Shown here: positions 17,225 to 26,525 of the stretch, piece by piece
How the letters are laid out: every line of letters starts with the position of its first letter
Numbering within the stretch: position 1 is the stretch's first letter
DNA from: Erwinia tasmaniensis Et1/99
GTDB taxonomy: Bacteria; Pseudomonadota; Gammaproteobacteria; Enterobacterales; Enterobacteriaceae
NCBI RefSeq assembly: GCF_000026185.1
Contig: NC_010694.1
Span: forward strand, 1,364,001-1,428,000
DNA length: 64,000 bases
Direction of reading: 5' to 3'
Notes under the pieces: generated by a model
What the model was told of the DNA's origin: nothing
Database searches by the model: none
What the model saw: only the letters and a program-made list of their open reading frames with translations
Program-made: the position numbers and the translations under genes

Positions 17225-19882
17225 TTATTGGTTACCTTGCTGCAGGAGATCTTTGACGTAAGTGTCAACTTCACTGGTGGTCGTTTTAATGTTAGTTTCA
17301 TCACAGTTCTGGATGTGACGCTCTAATGTTTCACAAAGCTGCTTACCCGGTGATAAATTCAACATGGCAAACACACCTTTCAGCCGATGTGCGGTCTGCG
17401 CCAGCGTACTATAATCTCTGTTTGCAGCCTCATTATACAGTCTCTTGATATCATCTGGTACTGTCTCTATAAAAAGCTGCAGGTAGCCGCTGGTAAACAG
17501 CTGGGCCGTGTCCTGCTGTTCAGCGCCATCGTCAGCCAGCTCGCCGTGCGCCAGCTGTTGTTCAATCAGCATCAACAGCGCATCCTGCATCGCGCTACTG
17601 ATATTGAAATTCACCCGATACTGGTTTCCGGCTAACGGCGTAAAACCGGGGTCATCATCCGTCACCAGCAGTGACCAGGGGGTTAAGCGCTCGGGTTCGT
17701 CAGTAATGAGAACATCGTGCTGTTGGCCAGAGAAACGTTCATCTGGCGTGATGCAGCTGGCTCCCCAGTTTTCTAACTGGCGAACAACGATTTTACGCAC
17801 GTCTTCAACGGTGATATCAATCAGTGCATTCACCCCTTCTAACAGCTTTTCCTCACGCTCTGGCTGCGGTTCCAGCGGAGCATGGAGTTCAACACTGTAG
17901 CGCGTACCGATATCCTGACGAGCGCCAATCTCCAGCTGTCCCCCCAGCTGTTTGCACAGCTGTTTACACAGGAAAAAAGCCATACCTGAAGCCTGGCCAA
18001 AGCGATCCTGATGAGTCTCACCAAGAAAGGGGAATTCGGCATTGGCCATTTCGTCTGCGGACAGTCCCGCCCCCGTATCAACCACTTCAATTGATAGCCT
18101 GTCCTGGCGATCTTTGGGTGAGGTAACGGTGATACTTATTCGCCCCCAGCTGGTGGTGGTGACGGCATAATGTAATAAGGTGGAGAGAATTTTTGCTAAG
18201 GCTCTGCGATCGCTAAAGCGTATCTCATCGCTGTTCAGATGATTGGCAACGGTGAGCGACAGTCCTTTACGCCGTATCATCGGCAGGATTTCTCCCACCC
18301 GTTCGTCCAGCAGGGACTGCAGTTTGAAACGGCTGGCGTTCGGTGCCCAGTCAAGGGTTTCCAACTGATTCAACAAGACGATATCGTCGACCAGACGGCT
18401 GAGTGACTGGGAAGCCTCTAAAGAGACATCAAGCTGTTCGAGATCTTGCTCATTGCCAAGCTGCTGTAAATTGGCAATCACATCCTGTAACGGGCGTTGT
18501 AACACCTGCCCGAGATTCTGTAACAACTGCTGGCGCGCCTGGTGATTTTTATCCAGCACCTGCTGCGCTTTATGTAGCTTCTTGTTGACCAGTAATTCTC
18601 GATCCTGATCGCGCATCATAAACAGCTGGGTATGAGGTGACAGTTCGCTGCGCGCGTGTCGGATTTCATAGACCTCGTTATTCACCGTAGCTTGCAAAAC
18701 GCCCTGATGCTGATCGGACATATTAATAATTTTTTGCAGGTTAAGATGTGGCAGCAGATGGTCGGCAATTTTATTGCTGATAATAGTGCGGTTATTGACA
18801 AAATCGTACACCAGCAGCCCAAGCGGCAGTCTGCCAACAATCTCTTCATTTAGCAGACGCTGTGATTCTAGCTCTGCGCTCAAATTTTCACTTGGGCGCA
18901 GAGACTGCTGGCGCAACAGGAGCAGCCCCGCCAGTGACAGCAACAACAGTCCGAGATTTGCCAGCAGCGGCCAAAGTAAATTATGCAGGGTATCCACCAC
19001 CAGACCGGTGATAGGTACCCGGTATATTAGCTGAAGTGGGGTGCCGGGCAGGGTGGCGGTCACGGCGATATCTGGGTTCATCCAGGTGACGTAAGTACTG
19101 CTTGTCGGATCGTCGTTCTCAGCCAGGAGAGGAACCGCATCCTGCTTCAGGCGGAAATTATCCAGCGGCATATTGCGCTGGATGATGTCATTCACCGGCA
19201 GGTCGAAAGCGACAACGGTAGCCAGATGACCCGGCTGATTGAAGGTGGTGCGCACGGTAAAATAGTAATCGTTTTGCCAGGTAAAGCGGCGCAACGGTGA
19301 AAAGCTTTCGCGTTCATCCAGCGCGTTGGCCATCTGCAGCATCTCCGCGCGCCGTGCCTCAACAATATTGCTGATGGCATTTTCTTTATCGCGCGTCGTC
19401 ATATCCTTCAGTGGAAGCGTGGAGACAAGGATCAGGCTGTTGTCCTGACCATTAAGAAAGTACATAGACCAGGTGCTGTTCTCCGCACCCCACAGAGTAT
19501 CAAGATAGCCGGACATGCGATTCGTCATCTCCAGCGCAGCTCCCTCGTGTGGGCCAAAAATCAGCGCTTCGGTTTTCCGACGGGGCTTATCCACATAAAA
19601 GACGTCCGGGTGCAAAAGCGTTTCCTGCAGATTGCTGGTCGCTGGACGACTCGTAGCATCGGCAGCCAGATTCTCATATATCTGCCAGGCGGCTAACCGA
19701 TAGGTATCGATGCGCTTCTGCATGGCCTGGGTAATATCTTCCATCGCGTAGCGCTTTTCCGTCAACCAGGCGTTAACCGCATTGTGGATCATAAACCCGG
19801 TGGCCATTAGCAGCACCAGAATAAACACCACAAAAAAGCGTGTTACATTGCCTGAAGTTAGCGGAAATTTGTATGGCAACAT
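17225..19882 (-). CDS. rcsD: Phosphotransferase RcsD
   Basis: 885 residues from ATG 19882 (MLPYKFPLTSGNVTRFFVVF); a TTG at 19897 directly behind an upstream stop would add five residues. Membrane-bound intermediate that passes phosphate from RcsC to RcsB. Two TM segments (about 15-37 and 305-330) flank a periplasmic domain; a degenerate kinase-like region lacking a phospho-acceptor histidine box follows; the C-terminal HPt domain holds the histidine of AQTAHRLKGVF. It overlaps functionally and is co-transcribed with rcsB. The middle part diverges from E. coli RcsD, as is usual between genera. Confidence 0.95.
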   Translation of the reverse strand: MLPYKFPLTSGNVTRFFVVFILVLLMATGFMIHNAVNAWLTEKRYAMEDITQAMQKRIDTYRLAAWQIYENLAADATSRPATSNLQETLLHPDVFYVDKPRRKTEALIFGPHEGAALEMTNRMSGYLDTLWGAENSTWSMYFLNGQDNSLILVSTLPLKDMTTRDKENAISNIVEARRAEMLQMANALDERESFSPLRRFTWQNDYYFTVRTTFNQPGHLATVVAFDLPVNDIIQRNMPLDNFRLKQDAVPLLAENDDPTSSTYVTWMNPDIAVTATLPGTPLQLIYRVPITGLVVDTLHNLLWPLLANLGLLLLSLAGLLLLRQQSLRPSENLSAELESQRLLNEEIVGRLPLGLLVYDFVNNRTIISNKIADHLLPHLNLQKIINMSDQHQGVLQATVNNEVYEIRHARSELSPHTQLFMMRDQDRELLVNKKLHKAQQVLDKNHQARQQLLQNLGQVLQRPLQDVIANLQQLGNEQDLEQLDVSLEASQSLSRLVDDIVLLNQLETLDWAPNASRFKLQSLLDERVGEILPMIRRKGLSLTVANHLNSDEIRFSDRRALAKILSTLLHYAVTTTSWGRISITVTSPKDRQDRLSIEVVDTGAGLSADEMANAEFPFLGETHQDRFGQASGMAFFLCKQLCKQLGGQLEIGARQDIGTRYSVELHAPLEPQPEREEKLLEGVNALIDITVEDVRKIVVRQLENWGASCITPDERFSGQQHDVLITDEPERLTPWSLLVTDDDPGFTPLAGNQYRVNFNISSAMQDALLMLIEQQLAHGELADDGAEQQDTAQLFTSGYLQLFIETVPDDIKRLYNEAANRDYSTLAQTAHRLKGVFAMLNLSPGKQLCETLERHIQNCDETNIKTTTSEVDTYVKDLLQQGNQ

Positions 19883-19897
19883 GCAGTAAAACCCCAA

Positions 19898-20251
19898 TTA
19901 CCTTGTCATCAGCCGGGCGCTGGTCGCCACTGCTGAAAGCAGCCTCGCCGTGGCCCTGTGCGCCAGGCTGAAGCTGAAAAAAAGTGAGATAAATCCGGCC
20001 AGAAGCCGGGCACTCAGAATACGCGTATATCCTGAGGTTGTAATGTGTGAAATTGTGGAATCTGACAATATCTTCACCGCCCCCCTTACCCTGATGATCC
20101 ACACGGGTACAAGATTGGCGCCACCTTGCCACGAAAGTACCCTGTGGTCTCTTGAGACCAGGCCAGTGGCCTCAGTGGGGAACACCAGACGGATGCCATG
20201 ACGGGGTGCCAGTAGGCCAATGAAACAGGTCTGCACGTCCATTTTGCTCAT
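19898..20251 (-). CDS. Hypothetical small ORF immediately upstream of rcsD
   Basis: 117 codons from ATG 20251 (MSKMDVQTCFIGLLAPRHG), with an AGGGAT ribosome binding site six bases ahead. The TAA stop is contiguous with the alternative TTG start of rcsD, so coupling is conceivable. I recognise no family; the C-terminal third is Ala/Ser/Arg-rich and overlapping frames are also open, so this may be noise or a decayed gene. Not present in E. coli between rcsD and micF. Confidence 0.25.
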   Translation of the reverse strand: MSKMDVQTCFIGLLAPRHGIRLVFPTEATGLVSRDHRVLSWQGGANLVPVWIIRVRGAVKILSDSTISHITTSGYTRILSARLLAGFISLFFSFSLAHRATARLLSAVATSARLMTR

Positions 20252-20397
20252 TTTTATCCCTGCTGCATTTCGTTCAATCCATGCCAACTTCTACCACAAG
20301 TACGACCAGTTAAAAAGTAAATCCCGAGGCTGAAGAGTGATTGGTACAATTCTGTAAGATATCTGAGATTAATAACCTAAATAAACCGGTATGTTTA

Positions 20398-20411
20398 TCA
20401 GAATATTCCTT
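20398..20411. promoter_or_regulatory. RcsAB-box-like site upstream of rcsD
   Basis: TCAGAATATTCCTT matches 12 of 14 positions of the RcsA/RcsB heterodimer box (TAAGAATATTCCTA type). It lies about 515 bp before rcsD and 150 bp before the small upstream ORF. If real, it suggests feedback of the Rcs system on its own leftward operon. Confidence 0.35.
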
Positions 20412-20808
20412 TAAAGAGCTTTTGCTCACTGTATTTACAACATGATGATGAGGGTGGTTTGTATTAATGCTGTTGATAGTAAACAAATTGTCATTGTTCA
20501 TTTTGAAAGCCAATGGACGTTGCCCTGCGGTGTTTCGGGGCCTTATACGGGTTGCTGCCAGCACGGCAGTGAGGGGATAATATCCAGGTTATCCTGCGCA
20601 TAATGTGGAGGTGACTGTGTAATTAAACAGCGTAAAGCGACTTCAGCCTTGAGCTTTCATCAAATTCCCCTGTTCCGAAAGAATGAGGTTTACGACGCGA
20701 AAATAGTGGACCCCTCCCCCCCTTGCTGTCTAAATAATGAGCGATGCTTTCTGTGTAATATTTTAATTACCGTTGCTGATAATTTTCGTTTGATAGTGGT
20801 AAACAGGC
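20412..20808. other. rcsD-micF intergenic region
   Basis: No gene I can support. A leftward frame at 20310-20501 (MNNDNLFTINSINTNHPHHH) of 63 codons has no clear ribosome binding site and no recognised relative. A C-run (CCCTCCCCCCCTT near 20722-20734) is notable only as a homopolymer. Confidence 0.35.
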
Positions 20809-20898
20809 AAAAAAAACGCCAGGCATAAAGCCTGGCGGGAATACTAAGTTTTGCGGTTCATTCCGTGAAATGAAGATAAAAATAAAAATGATGATAGC
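20809..20898 (-). ncRNA. micF: MicF antisense small RNA
   Basis: Read leftward from 20898 the sequence begins GCTATCATCATT, identical to the start of E. coli MicF, whose 5' region pairs with the ompF leader. An A/T-rich middle follows, then a strong hairpin CGCCAGGC-TTTAT-GCCTGGCG and eight T, the intrinsic terminator. Length about 90 nt (93 in E. coli). Position is conserved: divergent from ompC and next to rcsD. MicF is an Hfq-dependent RNA that represses OmpF-type porin synthesis; the body outside the 5' seed has diverged. Confidence 0.85.
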
Positions 20899-21223
20899 GG
20901 GGGAATAATACCTTTTAGTCAGGAATGAGTTTTATCATTCAGTGCCCATGGTCTTATAGTTATCAAACCGCATGACTTTCAATATTTTGAGAATTTCTTT
21001 CCATTGTGTGCCTTAATCTCCTCTCCTTAGGGTGTTCTAATAGGAAGTTTCTGGTATCTACACATATGGAAATATGTTAGGCCGCAACAGCAACACTTTT
21101 AAGAAAATAGTAGCATTTTCTTGATGGATTATTACCCTTCGAACCTTACTATGGCACCCAGTGCTTAATTTCGCTATTTAGCACGCAGTGGCATTATAAA
21201 ACTAATAATTCAGAGGTATTAAA
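20899..21223. other. ompC-micF divergent control region
   Basis: A+T-rich stretch of 325 bases without a gene. By synteny it should carry OmpR sites for both ompC and micF; I cannot place individual sites with confidence. The ompC ribosome binding site AGAGGT sits eight bases ahead of the start. Confidence 0.55.
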
Positions 21224-22330
21224 ATGAAACTTCGCGCTCTTTCCCTGATGGTTCCAGCACTACTGACCGCTGGCTCAGCAGGTGCGGCTGAAATTTATAA
21301 TAAAGATGGAAACAGACTCGACCTGTTTGGAAAAGTGGATGGCCTGCACTATTTTTCCAACAATTCTGATTCAGACGGTGACCAGTCGTATATGCGACTC
21401 GGCTTCAAGGGTGAAACGCAGATTTCCGATCGGTTAACGGGCTACGGCCAGTGGGAGTATCAGGCGGCGTTAAACACCACGGAAGCCGAGGGCACCGCCA
21501 ACAGCTTTACGCGTGTTGGTTATGCCGGCCTGAAGTTCGGCGATGCGGGTTCCTTTGACTATGGCCGTAATTACGGCGTGCTGTACGACATCGGAGCCTG
21601 GACCGACGTGCTGCCGGAGTTTGGTGGGGATACCTACGGCGCTGATAACTATATGTTCCAGCGCGGTAGCGGCATGGCTACTTACCGTAATAACAACTTC
21701 TTTGGTCTGATTGACGGCTTGAATTTTGCCATTCAGTATCAGGGCAAGAATGACAGTAACGCTGAAGTTGCCGGTAACCGCAGCGTCGTCGCGCAGAATG
21801 GTGACGGCTATGGCCTGTCTGCCTCCTACGATTTTGGGGCAGGGTTTAGCGCGGGTGCCGCGATGTTCTCATCCGACCGTACCGATAGCCAGAACCGGGG
21901 CGCGTTGTCAGGTCGTGGTGACAAAGCAGAAGCCTATTCAGGCGGTTTGAAATATGATGCAAACAATATCTACCTGGCTGCCATGTACACCCAGTCTTAT
22001 AACGCAACCCGTTTCGGCAGCAGCGATAATCTGAGCGCCTACGGTTTTGCTGATAAAGCGCAAAACTGGGAGCTGGTTGCGCAATACCAGTTTGATTTTG
22101 GCCTGCGTCCTTCTCTGGCCTACGTGACCTCGCGCGGAACGGATATTCAGAACTGGGGAACCCAGAACCTGAAGCAGTACGTCGACGTGGGCGCAACGTA
22201 TTATTTCAATAAAAACATGTCTGCCTACGTTGATTATCAAATCAACCTGTTGGACAAAAATGACTTCACCAAAGCGGCCGGCATCAATACCGACAATGTG
22301 GTAGCAACGGGTCTGGTTTATCAGTTCTAA
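21224..22330 (+). CDS. ompC: Outer-membrane porin OmpC
   Basis: 368 residues. Signal peptide [21 protein letters not shown] cleaved before AEIYNKDGN, the usual mature start of enterobacterial general porins. Sixteen-stranded beta-barrel trimer for diffusion of small hydrophilic solutes. The constriction-loop motif PEFGGDTY and the C-terminal YQF (terminal Phe needed for Bam-dependent assembly) are present. OmpC rather than OmpF is chosen because of the neighbours: micF and rcsD upstream, apbE downstream, exactly as in E. coli. Expected OmpR control from the upstream region. Confidence 0.95.
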   Translation: MKLRALSLMVPALLTAGSAGAAEIYNKDGNRLDLFGKVDGLHYFSNNSDSDGDQSYMRLGFKGETQISDRLTGYGQWEYQAALNTTEAEGTANSFTRVGYAGLKFGDAGSFDYGRNYGVLYDIGAWTDVLPEFGGDTYGADNYMFQRGSGMATYRNNNFFGLIDGLNFAIQYQGKNDSNAEVAGNRSVVAQNGDGYGLSASYDFGAGFSAGAAMFSSDRTDSQNRGALSGRGDKAEAYSGGLKYDANNIYLAAMYTQSYNATRFGSSDNLSAYGFADKAQNWELVAQYQFDFGLRPSLAYVTSRGTDIQNWGTQNLKQYVDVGATYYFNKNMSAYVDYQINLLDKNDFTKAAGINTDNVVATGLVYQF

Positions 22331-22360
22331 ACTGCCCTGAAGCGCCAGCCGTCTTAACAA

Positions 22361-22395
22361 AACGCCCGCTGCACCCTGCAGCGGGCGTTTTTATT
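22361..22395 (+). terminator. Rho-independent terminator of ompC
   Basis: AACGCCCGCTGCA pairs with TGCAGCGGGCGTT around a three-base loop, followed by TTTTATTT. Strong G+C-rich stem. Confidence 0.92.
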
Positions 22396-22417
22396 TGCCG
22401 TCAGATCCGTTGTTCCA

Positions 22418-22576
22418 TTATGCTTTGAAACCGCCCGCCGGTTTTTTTTCAGGCTTCTGCACCGCCATCGTCGATAAATAGCTGCCTTCCAGGCCAGAGC
22501 CACCTAGCGTAAAGGATGAGAAACGTAGCAGCCGCAGCCGTTTCAGGTTCGCTTTCAGCAAATTTTTACGATACAT
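22418..22576 (-). CDS. Small basic protein, 52 residues, unknown function
   Basis: ATG 22576 is preceded by AGGGG eight bases upstream, a good ribosome binding site, and the frame ends with TAA at 22418. The product begins MYRKNLLKANLKRLRLLRF, a strongly basic amphipathic segment, continues with SSFTLGGSGLEGSYL, and ends PEKKPAGGFKA. I recognise no family. Ribosome binding site and clean third-position pattern argue it is real. The basic head and Gly/Ser-rich middle could suit a membrane- or RNA-interacting peptide; that is speculation. Confidence 0.5.
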   Translation of the reverse strand: MYRKNLLKANLKRLRLLRFSSFTLGGSGLEGSYLSTMAVQKPEKKPAGGFKA

Positions 22577-22759
22577 CACTCGATCCCCTGTTAATCACTG
22601 TAACAGGAAATAAGCATGAAACGTGCCAGGTGATAAAGAGTTGATTGAGGGGATTGTCAGGTTACCTGTGGCACATTATTGCGCCAGTCAGGTGCAATAC
22701 GCGCCAGAGTGGTGCCTGAAAGCGTCAATATCGGGCCGGCCGACAGGAACGGCCCGATG

Positions 22760-22870
22760 CTAGCGCTGATAGGGGCCGTGCAGCTTTTTCATACGGGTCT
22801 GCTTGTAATGCTTATAGCCGGCAAAGATAATCGCTGCCGCGAATACCACCAGCAACGCGCAGTAAATCAT
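22760..22870 (-). CDS. Small single-span membrane protein, 36 residues
   Basis: ATG 22870 follows CAGGAG with seven bases spacing, an excellent ribosome binding site. The product MIYCALLVVFAAAIIFAGYK continues HYKQTRMKKLHGPYQR: one transmembrane helix (residues 3-18) and a basic cytoplasmic tail, consistent with the positive-inside rule. Stop TAG at 22760. An inverted repeat (ATCGGGCC...GGCCCGAT, 22728-22757) just behind could end the transcript. Small membrane proteins of this shape are common stress-linked modulators in enterobacteria, but no specific name can be given. Confidence 0.6.
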   Translation of the reverse strand: MIYCALLVVFAAAIIFAGYKHYKQTRMKKLHGPYQR

Positions 22871-23028
22871 GTCGGCTCTCCTGTAAGAGGAAGAATGGGA
22901 ACAGCATGTTGCTTCTGCATGACCTTATTCTGATGAGCAAATAAGTGGAGATCAAGATGTCGAATAGCGCATTTTTCGCCGATACAGCTCGGTTCGTACC
23001 AATTTTTAATTAAGGTTACAGATACAAA

Positions 23029-24075
23029 ATGAACACTATTTGGCGGTGCTTTACGGGGTTTATCGTGGTTTGCCTGCTGGCAGCGTGTGACAATCATCAG
23101 CTTCCGGCAGGATCTGAAGGAATGGTGTTACAAGGGCGCACTATGGGAACAATCTGGCGTGTGAGCCTCGCGGGAGTCGATCCGGCGCGGAAAAAAACGC
23201 TGCAAAATGCGATCCAGCAGCGTCTTGATGACGATGACTATCAGCTGTCGACCTGGAAAAATGACTCGGTTCTGTCACGCTTCAATCAATATCGTGGCAG
23301 CGAACCGCAGCCCGTCAGCGCGGAGATGGCCGATATCGTTACCCAGTCGTTGCGTATTGGTCAGCAGACCGGCGGCGCAATGGATATTACTATTGGCCCT
23401 CTGGTGAACCTGTGGGGATTCGGCCCGGATAAGCAGCCGATGAAAACCCGTACGCAGCAGCAGATCGACGACGCGCGCAAGCTAACCGGACTGCCCCATT
23501 TGCAGGTGATCAATCGTGCTGGGCAGTCATATCTGCAAAAGGATCTGCCGGCGCTGTATGTTGACCTTTCCACCGTTGGCGAGGGGTTTGCCACCGACCA
23601 TCTGGCGCGGCTGATGGAGCAGGAAGGCATTAATCACTATCTTGTCTCGGTCGGCGGCGCGGTGTTGACCAGAGGTCATAATGCCGAGGGCAAGGCCTGG
23701 CAGGTGGCGATCCAGAAACCGACCGATCGTGAAAATGCGGTACAGGCTATCGTTGATTTACAAGGGCACGGTATCAGCACTTCCGGCAGCTACCGCAACT
23801 ATTATGAACTGGACGGCAAGCGCATTTCTCACGTTATTGACCCGGTAACAGGGCGACCGATCCAGCATAGCCTGGTCTCCGCCACGGTGATTGCCACCAC
23901 GGCGCTGGAGGCCGACGGTTGGGATACCGGGCTGATGGTACTCGGCCCGGAGCGGGCCAAAGCGCTGGCGCTGCGCGATAAACTGGCGGTCTATCTGATT
24001 TTCAAGCAGGGTGAGACATTTACCAGCTGGATGTCGCCGCAGTTTGCAGCATTTATTCAGCCCAGCTCCCCGTAA
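23029..24075 (+). CDS. apbE: FAD:protein FMN transferase (lipoprotein)
   Basis: 348 residues. The lipobox LLAAC places the lipidated cysteine at residue 20 behind a hydrophobic signal. ApbE flavinylates threonines of redox proteins such as RnfG and NqrB/C in the periplasm, using FAD as FMN donor. Family motifs DLSTVGEGFATD, GHGISTSGSYRNYY, HVIDPVTGRPI and the metal-binding DTGLMVLG are present. It lies between ompC and alkB as in E. coli (ompC-apbE-ada-alkB), and 19 bases ahead of alkB, so the two are probably one transcript. Confidence 0.95.
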   Translation: MNTIWRCFTGFIVVCLLAACDNHQLPAGSEGMVLQGRTMGTIWRVSLAGVDPARKKTLQNAIQQRLDDDDYQLSTWKNDSVLSRFNQYRGSEPQPVSAEMADIVTQSLRIGQQTGGAMDITIGPLVNLWGFGPDKQPMKTRTQQQIDDARKLTGLPHLQVINRAGQSYLQKDLPALYVDLSTVGEGFATDHLARLMEQEGINHYLVSVGGAVLTRGHNAEGKAWQVAIQKPTDRENAVQAIVDLQGHGISTSGSYRNYYELDGKRISHVIDPVTGRPIQHSLVSATVIATTALEADGWDTGLMVLGPERAKALALRDKLAVYLIFKQGETFTSWMSPQFAAFIQPSSP

Positions 24076-24094
24076 GCCTCGTTAAGGAGTCAAA

Positions 24095-24736
24095 ATGCTC
24101 GATCTGTTCGCGGAAGACGACCCCTGGCAGGAACCCTTGGCGGCGGGCGCGCTGATCCTGCGCCGCCGCGCCCGTGATATTACCGGGCAGCTGATGCAGC
24201 AGATCGAACGGATTGCCGCCCGCAATCCGTTTCATCACCGCATAACGCCGGGTGGGCATCGTATGTCGGTGGCGATGACCAACTGCGGCGCTTTGGGCTG
24301 GTCTGCCGACTCACGCGGTTACCAATACAGCGCACAGGATGAGTTCAGCGGTCAGGGTTGGCCCGCGATGCCGCAGACATTTCACCGGCTGGCTGAGGAA
24401 TGCGCGCGGGAGGCGGGATTCGCTGGTTTTAACCCTGATGCCTGTCTGATTAACCGCTATGAGCCCGGTGCGAAACTGACCCTGCATCAGGATAAGGACG
24501 AACGCGATCTGCGTCAGCCGATCGTCTCGGTATCGCTCGGGCTGCCCGCCGTATTTTTATTCGGCGGGTTTGAACGCGGTGACGCCACTCAACGCGTGCT
24601 GCTGGAACACGGCGATGTGGTGGTGTGGGGCGGACCATCGCGCCTGCGCTATCACGGTATTTTGCCGCTTAAGGCAGGCATTCATCCGCTTACCGGCGCA
24701 TTCCGTTTCAATCTGACGTTTCGCCGCGCGCGCTAG
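24095..24736 (+). CDS. alkB: Alpha-ketoglutarate-dependent dioxygenase AlkB
   Basis: 213 residues. AlkB removes methyl groups from 1-methyladenine and 3-methylcytosine in DNA and RNA by oxidative demethylation. Iron ligands His131, Asp133 (LHQDKDE) and His187 (RYHGI), and 2-oxoglutarate-binding Arg204 and Arg210 (RFNLTFRR) sit at exactly the E. coli positions. In E. coli alkB follows ada and is induced through it; here ada is absent and alkB follows apbE directly, so the adaptive-response link must differ or ada lies elsewhere. Confidence 0.96.
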   Translation: MLDLFAEDDPWQEPLAAGALILRRRARDITGQLMQQIERIAARNPFHHRITPGGHRMSVAMTNCGALGWSADSRGYQYSAQDEFSGQGWPAMPQTFHRLAEECAREAGFAGFNPDACLINRYEPGAKLTLHQDKDERDLRQPIVSVSLGLPAVFLFGGFERGDATQRVLLEHGDVVVWGGPSRLRYHGILPLKAGIHPLTGAFRFNLTFRRAR

Positions 24737-24832
24737 AACACGGATCGCACCGATAGCCGGTGCGAATTGTTATTGATCTGACGTGAGTTGTGATTACACT
24801 GCGGGCTGCTTTCTACCTGCCGGAATGTCCTG

Positions 24833-26488
24833 ATGGAGCTGCTTCACATCGTCTATAAACAGTATCGCTGGCCGTTTATTCTGGTCATCGGACTGAGCCT
24901 GCTCAGCGCCGCGCTGGGTATTGGCCTGATCGCCTTTATCAATCGCGAACTGATCGTTTCCCTGAATTCTTCACTAAGTGTGTTGCCGCAGTTTCTCGGC
25001 CTGCTGCTGCTGTTGCTGGCGGTAACGCTGGGATCTCAGCTGGCGCTGACGCTGCTCGGACATCATTTTGTCTGTCGCCTGCGCAGCGAATTTATCAAAC
25101 GTATTCTTGATACTCAGGTCGAGCGCATTGAGCAGATTGGCAGCGCCAGCCTGCTGGCGGCACTGACCAGCGACGTGCGCACGATAACGTTTGCCTTTGT
25201 GCGCCTGCCCGAGCTGATTCAGGGAATTATCCTGACCGTTGCTTCTGCGGCTTATCTCGGCTGGCTGTCACCGAAAATGTTGATGGTGACCGCCCTGTGG
25301 GTGGCGCTGACGATTATCGGCGGCTGGCTGCTGGTGACGCGCGTCTATCGGCATATGGCGACGCTGCGCGATACGGAAGACCGCCTTTACGCTGATTTCC
25401 AGACCATTATTGAAGGGCGCAAAGAGCTGACGCTAAATCGCCAGCGCGCGCAGCAGATCTTTGACAACGTGTATGGTGAAAATGCGAAAACGTACCGCCA
25501 TCACATCGTGCGCGCCGACACCTTCCATCTCAGCGCCGTGAACTGGTCTAACATCATGATGCTGGGAGCTATCGGACTGGCTTTCTGGCTGGCAAACGGT
25601 CTCGGCTGGGCGGATACCGCCGTTGCGTCCACTTACTCACTGACCCTGCTGTTTTTGCGTACCCCGATGCTGTCGGCGGTGGGGGCGTTGCCCACGTTGC
25701 TGAGTGCCCAGGTGGCGTTTAACAAACTCAATACTTTTAAGCTGGCTGAATATCAGGCCGATTTCCTACAGCCGCCGGTGGCGAAAAGCTGGCAAACGCT
25801 GGAGCTGCGTAATCTGTCGTTTCACTACGGTGAACAGGGTTTTAAGGTCGGGCCGATTAACATGACGCTGAAGCGCGGCGAGCTGGTATTTCTGATTGGC
25901 GGCAACGGCAGCGGCAAGTCAACGCTGGCGATGTTACTGACCGGACTTTATCAGCCGGTTGCTGGCGACATCCTGCTTGATGGCCAGGCGGTACATCCTG
26001 CTGCGATGGGCAGCTATCGTCGGCTGTTCTCGGCGGTGTTCACCGATGTGCATTTGTTTGACCGCCTGACGGACGATGACGGGCAGCCTGCCGATCCGGC
26101 TCTGGTGCGGAGCTGGCTGGTGCGCCTGCAAATGCAGGACAAAATTGAACTGGAGGGCAACCGTATCCTGAACCTCAAGTTATCAAAAGGTCAGACCAAG
26201 CGGCTGGCGCTGCTGTTGGCCACCGCCGAGCAGCGCGATATCCTGCTGCTGGACGAGTGGGCCGCGGATCAGGACCCGCATTTCCGCCGTATCTTCTACC
26301 GCGAGCTGCTGCCATGGCTGCGTGAAATGGGCAAAACGGTATTTGCCATCAGCCACGACGATCACTATTTTCTGCATGCCGACCGCCTGCTGGAGATGCG
26401 TAACGGGGTGCTGACAGAATTGACCGGCATTGAGCGTGAGCAGGCAACGCTGGATGCGGTGCAGCGTACCGATACGCCAGAAAGCTGA
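24833..26488 (+). CDS. yojI: ABC-type exporter YojI (permease-ATPase fusion)
   Basis: 551 residues. N-terminal six-helix membrane domain (about 1-300) fused to an ATPase domain: Walker [11 protein letters not shown], signature LSKGQTKR (variant of LSGGQ), Walker B ILLLDEW. In E. coli YojI with TolC exports microcin J25 and gives resistance to it; the family also resembles pyoverdine exporters (PvdE). The start ATG 24833 lacks a strong ribosome binding site. Located behind alkB as in E. coli. Confidence 0.9.
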   Translation: MELLHIVYKQYRWPFILVIGLSLLSAALGIGLIAFINRELIVSLNSSLSVLPQFLGLLLLLLAVTLGSQLALTLLGHHFVCRLRSEFIKRILDTQVERIEQIGSASLLAALTSDVRTITFAFVRLPELIQGIILTVASAAYLGWLSPKMLMVTALWVALTIIGGWLLVTRVYRHMATLRDTEDRLYADFQTIIEGRKELTLNRQRAQQIFDNVYGENAKTYRHHIVRADTFHLSAVNWSNIMMLGAIGLAFWLANGLGWADTAVASTYSLTLLFLRTPMLSAVGALPTLLSAQVAFNKLNTFKLAEYQADFLQPPVAKSWQTLELRNLSFHYGEQGFKVGPINMTLKRGELVFLIGGNGSGKSTLAMLLTGLYQPVAGDILLDGQAVHPAAMGSYRRLFSAVFTDVHLFDRLTDDDGQPADPALVRSWLVRLQMQDKIELEGNRILNLKLSKGQTKRLALLLATAEQRDILLLDEWAADQDPHFRRIFYRELLPWLREMGKTVFAISHDDHYFLHADRLLEMRNGVLTELTGIEREQATLDAVQRTDTPES

Positions 26489-26493
26489 TGCGG

Positions 26494-26517
26494 CACCGGG
26501 GGATTATCCCCCCGGAT
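26494..26517. terminator. Inverted repeat between convergent yojI and ABC operon
   Basis: CCGGGGG-ATTAT-C-CCCCCGG forms a compact G+C hairpin in the 37-base gap between two convergent genes. No T-run of note on either side, so it is a weak or Rho-assisted terminator at best. Confidence 0.45.
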
Positions 26518-26525
26518 AGCGCGTC

